Source of the DNA: Zoogloea sp016790385
GTDB taxonomy: Bacteria; Pseudomonadota; Gammaproteobacteria; Burkholderiales; Rhodocyclaceae
DNA length: 64,000 bases
NCBI RefSeq assembly: GCF_041916735.1
Contig: NZ_JAYRYY010000001.1
Strand: one strand, 5' to 3'
In this document: piece by piece, positions 17,137 through 24,647 of the stretch
Numbering within the stretch: position 1 is the stretch's first letter
How the letters are laid out: each line of letters begins with the position of its first letter
The notes under the pieces: generated by a model
Database searches by the model: none
The model's input: the letters and a program-made list of their open reading frames with translations, nothing else
What the model was told of the DNA's origin: nothing
Made by a program: the position numbers and the translations under genes

Positions 17137-18495
17137 GTGTCTCGACGTTATTTCGGAACGGATGGTGTACGGGGATGTGTCGGAGAGCCGCCGATTACCC
17201 CTGATTTCTGCCTGCGTCTAGGCTACGCGGCCGGTAAGACTTTGATAGCTGACCAGCGACTGAGGCCAGGTGAACACCCTGCGGTGATCATTGGAAAGGA
17301 CACACGAATATCCGGATACATGCTGGAGTCCACTCTGGAGGCCGGATTTTCCGCAGCAGGTGTGGATGTCTACCTGGCTGGGCCTCTGCCAACACCTGCA
17401 ATTGCATACCTGACTCGCGCCCTGCGCCTTCAGGCTGGGGTAGTAATTTCGGCGTCGCATAATCCTTTTCAGGATAATGGAATCAAGTTCTTCTCGGCTC
17501 GTGGCACAAAGCTACCGGATTCGGTAGAGCAAGAGATTGAGAGTCGGCTTGAACAACCCATGGGGTGCGAGTCCTCCGCAAGTCTTGGCAAAGCGCAGCG
17601 AATTGATGACGCAAGAGGGCGTTATGTCGAATTCTGCAAGAGTTCCTTTCCAAATGAGTTAGATCTGCGCGGATTGAAGATCGCGCTTGACTGCGCGAAC
17701 GGCGCGGCCTACATGGTGGCGCCTAAGGTGTTTCATGAGTTGGGCGCCGAAATTGTGCTTGTCGGTGCGGAGCCAAACGGTACAAATATCAACGAAGGTG
17801 TTGGGGCAACGTCTCCACAGTGTATTCGCCAGGCGGTTCTAGACTCCGGTGCTGACCTCGGGATAGCCCTTGATGGTGACGGTGACCGTATCGTGATGGT
17901 CGATTCTGACGGGGAAATCTATGACGGTGACAAATTGCTTTACGTCATCGCAAAGACCGCGAGTCTGTCCGGAAGGGTAGGCGGTGTGGTCGGTACCTTG
18001 ATGAGCAATTTGGGGTTGGAGCACGCCCTGCAGCGACTAGGCCTGGATTTTGCTCGTGCGAAAGTTGGTGACCGCTACGTACTTGAGTTGATGCACGAAA
18101 AAGGGTGGACGCTTGGTGGGGAGAATTCGGGACACATCATTTGTCTGGACAAACATTCGACTGGGGATGGAATTATCGCTGGGTTGCAGGTCCTGGCTGC
18201 ACTGCGACAGTGCAATGTGACTCTTGGGGAGATGTGCGCGGATCTTGTTTTCTATCCGCAGAAGTTGGTCAATGTTCCAATCAAGGCAGGGTTTGAGTGG
18301 TCGTCCAGTGAGTCAATCGCTGCCGCTGTCAGCGCTGCTAATCTGGAACTTGACGGCGCGGGTCGTGTCTTGTTGCGTCCGTCCGGCACTGAACCTCTTC
18401 TCCGAGTGATGGTTGAAGGCGAAGGCGAAGAGAGGGTAAGCAGAATTGCGCGTATGTTGGCCGACGTGGTGAGGTCCGCGGCCGCTAGTGCTTGA
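17137..18495 (+). CDS. glmM: Phosphoglucosamine mutase
   Basis: GlmM of 452 residues. It converts glucosamine-6-phosphate to glucosamine-1-phosphate on the way to UDP-GlcNAc for peptidoglycan and LPS. The start is GTG at 17137 with a strong AGGAGG site in the 38-base folP-glmM gap. The catalytic phosphoserine loop is VVISASHNPFQDNGIKFF (near residue 102). The metal-binding loop is LDGDGDR, and the C-terminal phosphate loop is RPSGTEPLLRVMVEG. A hairpin downstream may end the folP-glmM transcript. Confidence 0.98.
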   Translation: MSRRYFGTDGVRGCVGEPPITPDFCLRLGYAAGKTLIADQRLRPGEHPAVIIGKDTRISGYMLESTLEAGFSAAGVDVYLAGPLPTPAIAYLTRALRLQAGVVISASHNPFQDNGIKFFSARGTKLPDSVEQEIESRLEQPMGCESSASLGKAQRIDDARGRYVEFCKSSFPNELDLRGLKIALDCANGAAYMVAPKVFHELGAEIVLVGAEPNGTNINEGVGATSPQCIRQAVLDSGADLGIALDGDGDRIVMVDSDGEIYDGDKLLYVIAKTASLSGRVGGVVGTLMSNLGLEHALQRLGLDFARAKVGDRYVLELMHEKGWTLGGENSGHIICLDKHSTGDGIIAGLQVLAALRQCNVTLGEMCADLVFYPQKLVNVPIKAGFEWSSSESIAAAVSAANLELDGAGRVLLRPSGTEPLLRVMVEGEGEERVSRIARMLADVVRSAAASA

Positions 18496-18570
18496 TCCGT
18501 ACAGCAATTCGGCCCTGCTGACTGCACGTTTCACTCACAGAGTGTAGTGTCGTTAGTGCGCTTTGTTTCA

Positions 18571-18613
18571 ACGCGATAGGCAAGGTTAAGCGTGCGTGCC
18601 GCTATCGCGTTTT
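18571..18613 (+). terminator. Hairpin after glmM overlapping tpiA promoter
   Basis: A perfect 9-base stem, ACGCGATAG (18571-18579) with CTATCGCGT (18602-18610), encloses a 22-base loop and is followed by only three T residues. It is a plausible weak terminator of glmM. The T residues are also the start of the tpiA -35 element (18612-18617), so the two signals share bases. Confidence 0.5.
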
Positions 18614-18640
18614 GACCCTGCTACTCCTACGCGATACAAT
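18612..18640 (+). promoter_or_regulatory. Sigma-70 promoter for tpiA-secG
   Basis: TTGACC (18612-18617) and TACAAT (18635-18640) with the ideal 17-base spacer. Transcription would start near 18647, which leaves room for translation only from the later start codons of tpiA. Confidence 0.85.
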
Positions 18641-18666
18641 CAGCTAATTTAGCTTTGGTGCCTCAG

Positions 18667-19446
18667 GTGAGAAGAAAACTGGTCGTTGGCAACTGGAAAT
18701 TGCACGGAAGTACGGCGCGCAACGAGGCGCTGTTGCTGCAGTTTCAGGATGGCCGTCTCGCCGATGGCATTGACGTCGCGGTGTGCCCGCCTTTCACCTA
18801 CCTACAGCAGGCCGTGGGCCTGCTCGCAGAATCGGGGGTCTCGGTAGGTGCCCAGGATGTCAGTGCGTTTCATCGAGGTGCATACACTGGCGAAATAAGT
18901 GGTGAGATGCTGGTCGATCTGGGCTGTAGCTGCGTGATAGTCGGTCATTCGGAGCGGCGAAGCCTGTTTGGGGACACGGATCCTGTTGTAGCGAGAAAGG
19001 TTGTCGCTGCGCTTGAAACTGGTTTGACGCCAATCCTCTGCGTCGGAGAAACCCAGAGTCAAAGAGAGTCTGGGCTTGCTGAGCAGGTTGTCGCAGCTCA
19101 GTTGGAGTCTGTCATGGCCTGCGTTGACGTGAATCGGCTTGATCATATGGTTGTTGCCTACGAGCCAATTTGGGCTATTGGTACAGGGCTGACTGCCACG
19201 CCAGAGCAGGCGCAGGTGATGCATGTGTTCATTCGTCGGTTCATTGAGTCGACGGGGGCTGATGGGCAGAGTATCAGAATTCTCTATGGAGGCAGCGTCA
19301 ACTCGGCTAATGCTGCCTCCCTGTTCGATGAATGTGACATAGACGGCGCCCTTGTGGGTGGGGCGTCCCTTGATTTTGAGAGTTTTCGAGCAATATGTGC
19401 GGCTGCTTCGGGGGTCGTACGTCAAGGTGATTTACGGAGAGTGTAA
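18667..19446 (+). CDS. tpiA: Triosephosphate isomerase
   Basis: TIM-barrel enzyme that interconverts dihydroxyacetone phosphate and glyceraldehyde-3-phosphate. I prefer GTG at 18667 (259 residues, MRRKLVVGNWKLHG), because earlier in-frame TTG 18655 and GTG 18658 fall only about 10 bases after the predicted transcription start. Active-site residues with this start are Asn9, Lys11, His94 (VGHSERR) and Glu166 (AYEPIWAIGTG). The C-terminal phosphate-binding ILYGGSVN and VGGASL loops are intact. Its stop overlaps the ATG of secG by one base (TAATG). Confidence 0.97.
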   Translation: MRRKLVVGNWKLHGSTARNEALLLQFQDGRLADGIDVAVCPPFTYLQQAVGLLAESGVSVGAQDVSAFHRGAYTGEISGEMLVDLGCSCVIVGHSERRSLFGDTDPVVARKVVAALETGLTPILCVGETQSQRESGLAEQVVAAQLESVMACVDVNRLDHMVVAYEPIWAIGTGLTATPEQAQVMHVFIRRFIESTGADGQSIRILYGGSVNSANAASLFDECDIDGALVGGASLDFESFRAICAAASGVVRQGDLRRV

Positions 19447-19817
19447 TGGGTGGTCTAGTTTTCTCGATTGTTCTTACGGTGCATGTGCTTGCCGGTCTTG
19501 GAGTTATCGGTTTGGTGCTTATGCAGCATGGCAAAGGGGCTGATATGGGGGCGGCTTTTGGAAGTGGGGCTTCGGGTAGTCTCTTTGGCTCATCGGGTTC
19601 TGCAAACTTCCTGAGCCGTATGACGGCCGGCCTGGCTGGAGTGTTCTTTGTGACCAGTCTCGGTTTGAGCTATCTAGCCGGTGCAAAGTCTCCCGTGGCT
19701 TCCAGTGTCATGCAGGGAGGGGGCGTTCCGTCTGCAGGATCGTCGGCGAACCCTGTAGTACCACCTGCTGCCGCTCCATCAGAGGTTGAGTCCAAGTCCA
19801 AGGATATTCCGCGATAA
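19446..19817 (+). CDS. secG: Preprotein translocase subunit SecG
   Basis: Small inner-membrane subunit of the SecYEG export channel, 123 residues. Two transmembrane helices (about 4-25 and 54-74) flank the typical cytoplasmic loop MQHGKGADMGAAFGSGASGS. A Ser/Pro/Ala-rich tail of about 45 residues follows, longer than in the shortest SecG proteins but usual in this lineage. It is coupled to tpiA by a one-base overlap. The tRNA-Leu promoter lies immediately downstream. Confidence 0.96.
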   Translation: MGGLVFSIVLTVHVLAGLGVIGLVLMQHGKGADMGAAFGSGASGSLFGSSGSANFLSRMTAGLAGVFFVTSLGLSYLAGAKSPVASSVMQGGGVPSAGSSANPVVPPAAAPSEVESKSKDIPR

Positions 19818-19830
19818 AAATATGTGATGC

Positions 19831-19859
19831 TTGGCGCAGCGGAATGATTGCCTTATAAT
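19831..19859 (+). promoter_or_regulatory. Strong promoter for tRNA-Leu
   Basis: TTGGCG (19831-19836) and a perfect TATAAT (19854-19859) with a 17-base spacer. The predicted start, near 19866, is about 14 bases before the tRNA. Read-through could also feed the nuo operon. Confidence 0.88.
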
Positions 19860-19879
19860 GCGCAGCATCAATACGTAAA

Positions 19880-19964
19880 GCCGACGTGGTGAAATTGGTA
19901 GACACGCTATCTTGAGGGGGTAGTGGCGAAAGCCGTATGAGTTCGAGTCTCATCGTCGGCACCA
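19880..19964 (+). tRNA. tRNA-Leu (anticodon GAG)
   Basis: Class II tRNA of 85 bases with the CCA end encoded (19962-19964). The acceptor stem GCCGACG pairs perfectly with CGTCGGC. The anticodon stem CTATC/GGTAG closes the loop TTGAGGG, giving anticodon GAG at 19914-19916. The variable arm is GGC-GAAA-GCC, and the T stem ATGAG/CTCAT holds TTCGAGT. It reads CUC and CUU codons. The position between secG and nuoA is conserved in betaproteobacteria. Confidence 0.97.
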
Positions 19965-19979
19965 CAATAATATGCAGGT

Positions 19980-20005
19980 CGCCCGCAAATAGCGGGCGTT
20001 TGCTT
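19980..20005 (+). terminator. Hairpin after tRNA-Leu
   Basis: A perfect 7-base stem, CGCCCGC (19980-19986) with GCGGGCG (19992-19998), around the loop AAATA, followed by TTTGCTT. The T-run is interrupted, so termination may be partial, allowing some tRNA transcription into nuoA. A TACAAT hexamer at 20015-20020 could be a nuo -10 element, but no -35 fits it. Confidence 0.6.
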
Positions 20006-20049
20006 GAAGGCAGCTACAATAACTGCTATCGGTTGCGGGGGCTTGAGCT

Positions 20050-20424
20050 ATGTTGGAAACTTATTTTCCAGTTCTTGTTTTTATCCTGTTTGCGGCTGCT
20101 TTCGGTTTCATTCCTATCGTAGCGGGTTGGGTTCTTGGCCCCAGCAAGCCGGATGCGGAAAAGCTCTCACCTTTTGAGTGCGGATTTGAGCCTTTTGAGG
20201 ATGCGCGCATAAAATTCGATGTGCGTTATTACCTCCTTGCGATTCTTTTTATTCTATTTGATCTGGAAATCGCGTTTCTCTTTCCTTGGGCAACCATTTT
20301 AAAGGAGATTGCGGCCAGTGAATCTATCAGGCTTTTCGGGTTCTTCGAAATGCTTGTGTTTCTGGGTATTCTCCTGCTTGGCTATATCTATGTTTGGAAG
20401 AAGGGCGCGCTCGACTGGGAATAG
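20050..20424 (+). CDS. nuoA: NADH-quinone oxidoreductase subunit A
   Basis: Membrane subunit of complex I, 124 residues, with three transmembrane helices (about 5-28, 63-83 and 95-114). The conserved loop PFECGFEPFEDARIKFDVRYY carries the Cys and acidic residues near the quinone channel. The FDLEIAFLFPWA segment follows. It is the first of 14 consecutive nuo genes. Upstream are the tRNA-Leu hairpin and a lone -10-like TACAAT, so initiation may rest partly on the tRNA promoter. Confidence 0.97.
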   Translation: MLETYFPVLVFILFAAAFGFIPIVAGWVLGPSKPDAEKLSPFECGFEPFEDARIKFDVRYYLLAILFILFDLEIAFLFPWATILKEIAASESIRLFGFFEMLVFLGILLLGYIYVWKKGALDWE

Positions 20425-20470
20425 TTCGTCGAATTGCCTTGGCGGGTAAATCGTTGCATAGAGGGTGTCT

Positions 20471-20947
20471 ATGAGCATCGAAGGTGTTTTCAAGGAAGGG
20501 TTTGTCACCACTTCCCTTGATACGGTAATTAACTGGACTCGAACGGGTTCTCTTTGGCCAATGACTTTCGGGCTTGCCTGCTGTGCAGTCGAAATGATTC
20601 ATGCGGGTTGTTCTCGGTATGACCTTGATCGGTTCGGGGTGGTTTTTCGTCCGAGTCCGCGTCAATCAGATTTGATGATTGTTGCCGGTACGCTCTGCAA
20701 CAAAATGGCGCCTGCGCTCCGTAAGGTCTATGATCAGATGTCTGAGCCTCGATGGGTGATCTCGATGGGTTCTTGCGCGAATGGAGGGGGGTACTATCAC
20801 TATTCCTATTCGGTTGTGCGCGGGTGTGATCGAATCGTTCCGGTAGATGTTTATGTTCCAGGTTGCCCCCCGACTGCTGAAGCATTGTTGTACGGTATTG
20901 TTCAGCTGCAGAACAAGATCAAACGTGATTGCACAATAGCGCGCTGA
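20471..20947 (+). CDS. nuoB: NADH-quinone oxidoreductase subunit B
   Basis: Peripheral-arm subunit holding the terminal [4Fe-4S] cluster N2 that reduces quinone. The ATG at 20471 (158 residues, MSIEGVF) is preferred, with GAGGG about 5 bases upstream; an in-frame GTG at 20465 would add two residues. Cluster ligands are the adjacent Cys37-Cys38 (ACCAVEM), Cys102 (GSCAN) and Cys132 (PGCPP). The substrate-site motif RYDLDRFG is present. Confidence 0.97.
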   Translation: MSIEGVFKEGFVTTSLDTVINWTRTGSLWPMTFGLACCAVEMIHAGCSRYDLDRFGVVFRPSPRQSDLMIVAGTLCNKMAPALRKVYDQMSEPRWVISMGSCANGGGYYHYSYSVVRGCDRIVPVDVYVPGCPPTAEALLYGIVQLQNKIKRDCTIAR

Positions 20948-20959
20948 GTGCGGAATATC

Positions 20960-21562
20960 ATGAGTCAAAAACTTGAATCGCTGAGTCAACGGCTGCTGGA
21001 AAAGCTGGGCGACAAAGTCCAGAGTGCTACTATTGCCAACGGCGAGCTCACTGTGGTCGTGCCTGCTGAAGCGTATCTGCCTGTTTCATACTTCTTGAGA
21101 GACGACCCCGATTTCAGATTTGAGCAATTGGTGGATTTGACCGGTATGGACTATTCAACGTTCTCCGGTCAGGATTTTTCTGCACGTTTTTCAGTATCGG
21201 TTCACCTTTTGTCGGTCAGTCATAATGTGCGGATGCGTGTTCGCGTGTTGGCTCCAGATGACGCTTTTCCAATGCTTGACTCGGTGTGCAACGTTTGGCC
21301 GAGTGCAAATTGGTTCGAGAGGGAAGCGTTTGATCTGTACGGTATCGTATTTGGTGGGCATCCCGATCTTCGACGCATCTTGACCGATTATGGTTTTGTC
21401 GGTTATCCGTTCCGTAAAGACTTCCCAATTTCCGGTTTCGTCGAAATGCGTTACGACCAGAATCTTGGGCGTGTAGTTTATCAGCCCGTTACGATAGAGC
21501 CGCGTGAGAATACTCCGCGTATTGTTCGTGACGATAATTATGGGAATGTAGGCCGTGGCTGA
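20960..21562 (+). CDS. nuoC: NADH-quinone oxidoreductase subunit C
   Basis: Complex I 30-kDa subunit of the quinone-reducing module, 200 residues from the ATG at 20960. A GTG at 20948, directly after the nuoB stop, would add four residues and is less likely. The family signature appears as WFEREAFDLYGIVFGGHPDLRRILTDYG (given in part: EREAFDLYGI), with YPFRKDFP after it. The end overlaps nuoD by 8 bases, so the two cluster-module genes are coupled but not fused, unlike the nuoCD fusion of E. coli. Confidence 0.96.
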   Translation: MSQKLESLSQRLLEKLGDKVQSATIANGELTVVVPAEAYLPVSYFLRDDPDFRFEQLVDLTGMDYSTFSGQDFSARFSVSVHLLSVSHNVRMRVRVLAPDDAFPMLDSVCNVWPSANWFEREAFDLYGIVFGGHPDLRRILTDYGFVGYPFRKDFPISGFVEMRYDQNLGRVVYQPVTIEPRENTPRIVRDDNYGNVGRG

Positions 21563-22808
21563 AATCCGCAATTACACAATCAATTTTGGCCCCCAGCACC
21601 CGTCAGCGCACGGGGTTTTGCGTTTGGTGCTCGAGCTTGATGGCGAGGTCGTTGAGCGCGCTGATCCTCATATCGGTCTCTTGCATCGTGGAACGGAAAA
21701 GCTTGCCGAGACACGGACTTGGGTCCAGTCCGTCCCATATATGGACAGGCTCGATTATGTCTCAATGATGTGCAATGAGCATGCTTATTGCATGGCTATT
21801 GAGAAGCTCGTCGGCCTTGAAGTGCCTATTCGTGCTCAGTACATTCGTGTGCTTTACGATGAGATCACTCGTATTCTGAATCACCTGCTGGCAGTTGGCA
21901 CCCATGCCCTCGACATTGGCGCTATGACTATGGTGCTGTACACGTTTAGGGAACGGGAAGACTTGATGGATGCGTATGAGGCGGTTTCCGGCGCGCGTAT
22001 GCATGCAGCTTATTACCGACCTGGGGGTGTATACCGCGACTTGCCGGATAGAATGCCTCAATACGAAGTCTCTAAGTGGAAGTCAGCTAAAACCGTTGAG
22101 CAGCTTAACGAGAATCGGCAGGGGAGTTTGCTTGATTTTCTCGAGGATTTCACGAAGCGTTTCCCTCGCTATGTCGATGAGTATGAAACCTTGCTTACTG
22201 ACAACCGAATTTGGAAGCAGAGAACGGTCGGTATCGGTGTTGTTCCTCCTGAGAAAGCGCTTGCTCTGGGCTTCTCTGGAGTTATGTTGCGGGGGTCGGG
22301 TATCGAATGGGATATCCGGAAAAAGCAGCCCTATGAAGTGTATGACCAGCTGGATTTCGATATCCCGGTAGGTGTCGAAGGAGATTGCTACGATAGATAT
22401 CTGTGTCGGATTGAGGAGATGCGTCAGTCCAACCGGCTTATCAAGCAATGTATCGAATGGCTGAGGAAAAACCCCGGCCCGGTGATTTCCAGTGACCATA
22501 AAGTTTCTCCCCCGTCTCGAGAGCGTATGAAGGGAAACATGGAAGAGCTGATTCATCACTTTAAGCTCTTTACCGAAGGAATGCACGTTCCTGCGGGTGA
22601 GGTGTATGCACCCGTCGAGCATCCTAAGGGCGAGTTCGGTGTGTATGCGGTGTCCGACGGTGCGAATAAGCCTTATCGCCTAAAGTTACGATCGCCTGGG
22701 TTTGTACATCTGTCCGCCATGGATGAGATGTCTCGCGGTCACATGATTGCGGACGTTGTTGCGATCATCGGGACGATGGACATCGTGTTCGGAGATGTGG
22801 ATCGCTGA
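21555..22808 (+). CDS. nuoD: NADH-quinone oxidoreductase subunit D
   Basis: Complex I 49-kDa subunit, 417 residues, forming the quinone pocket with NuoB. It starts at GTG 21555 inside the end of nuoC. The N-terminal NFGPQHPSAHGVLR motif contains the quinone-binding His. HIGLLHRGTEKLAE and the C-terminal DIVFGDVDR follow the family. It derives from the large subunit of NiFe hydrogenases, but the nickel cysteines are absent, as in all NuoD. A 48-base gap without visible signals precedes nuoE. Confidence 0.97.
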   Translation: MAEIRNYTINFGPQHPSAHGVLRLVLELDGEVVERADPHIGLLHRGTEKLAETRTWVQSVPYMDRLDYVSMMCNEHAYCMAIEKLVGLEVPIRAQYIRVLYDEITRILNHLLAVGTHALDIGAMTMVLYTFREREDLMDAYEAVSGARMHAAYYRPGGVYRDLPDRMPQYEVSKWKSAKTVEQLNENRQGSLLDFLEDFTKRFPRYVDEYETLLTDNRIWKQRTVGIGVVPPEKALALGFSGVMLRGSGIEWDIRKKQPYEVYDQLDFDIPVGVEGDCYDRYLCRIEEMRQSNRLIKQCIEWLRKNPGPVISSDHKVSPPSRERMKGNMEELIHHFKLFTEGMHVPAGEVYAPVEHPKGEFGVYAVSDGANKPYRLKLRSPGFVHLSAMDEMSRGHMIADVVAIIGTMDIVFGDVDR

Positions 22809-22856
22809 TGCATCTGAGCGCTTCCTAAGACATTCTGCTGACTGTAGATACAGAAA

Positions 22857-23333
22857 ATGCTAAGCCCCGAATCCTTGAAGAGAATTGATCGTGAGATCGC
22901 CAAATATCCCCCTGATCAGAAGCAGTCTGCGTCTATGAGTGCGCTGCGCATTGCCCAGGAAGAAAAAGGCTGGCTCGCAAGCGAGACGATCGAGTTTGTT
23001 GCCGACTATTTGGGCATGCCGGCAATTGCAGTTTATGAAGTTGCGAGCTTCTACAACATGTACGATCTTTCTCCTGTAGGCGTGAAGAAGATCGTAGTAT
23101 GTACAAATTTGCCATGTGCCTTATCGGGGGGAGTACATGCAGCTGATTACATCAAGAAGAAGCTCGGGATCGGGTTCAACGAGACAACGGCGGACGGGCG
23201 TTTCACCCTCAAAGAAGGGGAGTGCATGGGAGCCTGCGGTGACGCACCGGTGCTGTTGGTGAACAATCACCGTATGTGTAGCTGGATGACTGAAGAGAAA
23301 ATCGACCAACTGCTGGCTGATCTAAAAAAATGA
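22857..23333 (+). CDS. nuoE: NADH-quinone oxidoreductase subunit E
   Basis: Complex I 24-kDa subunit of the NADH-oxidising module, 158 residues, with a thioredoxin-like fold. The [2Fe-2S] N1a ligands are two cysteines in CTNLPC and two in CMGAC. The N-terminal helical region includes SALRIAQEEKGWL and the VYEVASFYNMY motif. The upstream ribosome-binding site is weak. The stop overlaps the nuoF start as ATGA, so E and F are translationally coupled. Confidence 0.97.
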   Translation: MLSPESLKRIDREIAKYPPDQKQSASMSALRIAQEEKGWLASETIEFVADYLGMPAIAVYEVASFYNMYDLSPVGVKKIVVCTNLPCALSGGVHAADYIKKKLGIGFNETTADGRFTLKEGECMGACGDAPVLLVNNHRMCSWMTEEKIDQLLADLKK

Positions 23334-24640
23334 CTGTACAAGGCATTATTCTCTCCGATCTTGATGGCGATCGAACTTGGCGGCTTGGTGATTACGTCAG
23401 GCGTGGTGGCTATGAAGCACTCAAGAAGGTACTTGCTGAAAAAATACCTGCAGAACAGGTTATAGGCGAGGTCAAGAAGTCAGCCTTGCGAGGTCGGGGT
23501 GGAGCGGGATTCCCAACGGGTTTGAAATGGAGTTTCATGCCCCGCGCTTTTCCCGGGGCGAAATATATTGCCTGTAATTCTGATGAAGGTGAGCCTGGAA
23601 CCTTTAAAGACAGGGATATTCTCCGATACAACCCCCACTCAGTGATTGAGGGAATGATTATCGCGGGGTATGCCATGGGATGTGAGCGTGGATATAATTA
23701 CATCCATGGCGAAATCTTTGAGGTTTATGAGCGCTTTGAGGAGGCGCTCGATGAGGCGAGAGAAGCCGGGCTTCTAGGACAGAACATACTTGGTTCAGAT
23801 TTCAGTTTTGAACTGTTCGCCCATCACGGTTACGGTGCTTATATTTGTGGTGAAGAAACCGCACTTCTTGAGTCGATAGAAGGGAAGAAAGGGCAGCCGC
23901 GTTTCAAGCCACCTTTCCCTGCTAGTTTCGGTCTTTACGGAAAGCCGACAACTATCAACAATACGGAGACGTTTGCTTCAATTCCTTTCATTATTCGAGA
24001 GGGAGGCGATGCATTCCTGGCCCTTGGCAAGCCCAATAATGGCGGGACGAAACTTTTCTCTGTATCAGGGCATGTGAACAAGCCGGGTAACTTCGAAATT
24101 CCTTTAGGGACGCCATTCGCCACTCTGCTTGAGATGGCAGGCGGCATTCGTGGAGGACGTAAGTTGAAGGCGGTCATTCCAGGTGGGTCGTCGGCTCCTG
24201 TTCTCCCGGGCTCAATCATGATGGACTGTACGATGGACTACGATTCCATCGCCAAGGCCGGATCGATGTTAGGTTCTGGTGCAGTGATTGTAATGGACGA
24301 ATCGACCTGTATGGTCAAGGCGCTGGAGCGTCTTTCCTACTTTTACTTCGAAGAGTCTTGTGGCCAATGTACTCCATGTAGAGAGGGTACTGGATGGCTC
24401 TACCGTGTGGTGCATCGGATTGAAAACGGACTGGGAAGGCCTGACGATCTCGATCTCCTGAATAGCGTCACAGCGAATATTATGGGGAGAACTATTTGTG
24501 CTCTCGGTGACGCGGCGTCCATGCCGGTTCAGAGCTTCGTGAAGCATTTTGGCGACGAGTTCGCTTTCCATATTGAAAACAAGAAGTGCCTTGTGCCGAA
24601 AGATTTGCAGCACGAAGGCAGCAAGATTTACGTTGCGTAG
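23330..24640 (+). CDS. nuoF: NADH-quinone oxidoreductase subunit F
   Basis: Complex I 51-kDa subunit, 436 residues, which oxidises NADH with FMN and passes electrons to cluster N3. The NADH/FMN loop RGRGGAGFPTGLKW is near residues 56-69. The FMN region CNSDEGEPGTFKDR and the YICGEETALLESIEG segment follow. The N3 [4Fe-4S] ligands are in ESCGQCTPCREG plus a downstream Cys in RTICALGDAAS. It overlaps nuoE by 4 bases and is followed by nuoG after 7 bases. Confidence 0.98.
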   Translation: MTVQGIILSDLDGDRTWRLGDYVRRGGYEALKKVLAEKIPAEQVIGEVKKSALRGRGGAGFPTGLKWSFMPRAFPGAKYIACNSDEGEPGTFKDRDILRYNPHSVIEGMIIAGYAMGCERGYNYIHGEIFEVYERFEEALDEAREAGLLGQNILGSDFSFELFAHHGYGAYICGEETALLESIEGKKGQPRFKPPFPASFGLYGKPTTINNTETFASIPFIIREGGDAFLALGKPNNGGTKLFSVSGHVNKPGNFEIPLGTPFATLLEMAGGIRGGRKLKAVIPGGSSAPVLPGSIMMDCTMDYDSIAKAGSMLGSGAVIVMDESTCMVKALERLSYFYFEESCGQCTPCREGTGWLYRVVHRIENGLGRPDDLDLLNSVTANIMGRTICALGDAASMPVQSFVKHFGDEFAFHIENKKCLVPKDLQHEGSKIYVA

Positions 24641-24647
24641 GCTCGAC

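Noticed and set aside
24549..24647. N-terminal extension of nuoG
   Set aside because: It would overlap nuoF by about 90 bases and adds sequence unlike NuoG; ATG 24648 fits the family start.
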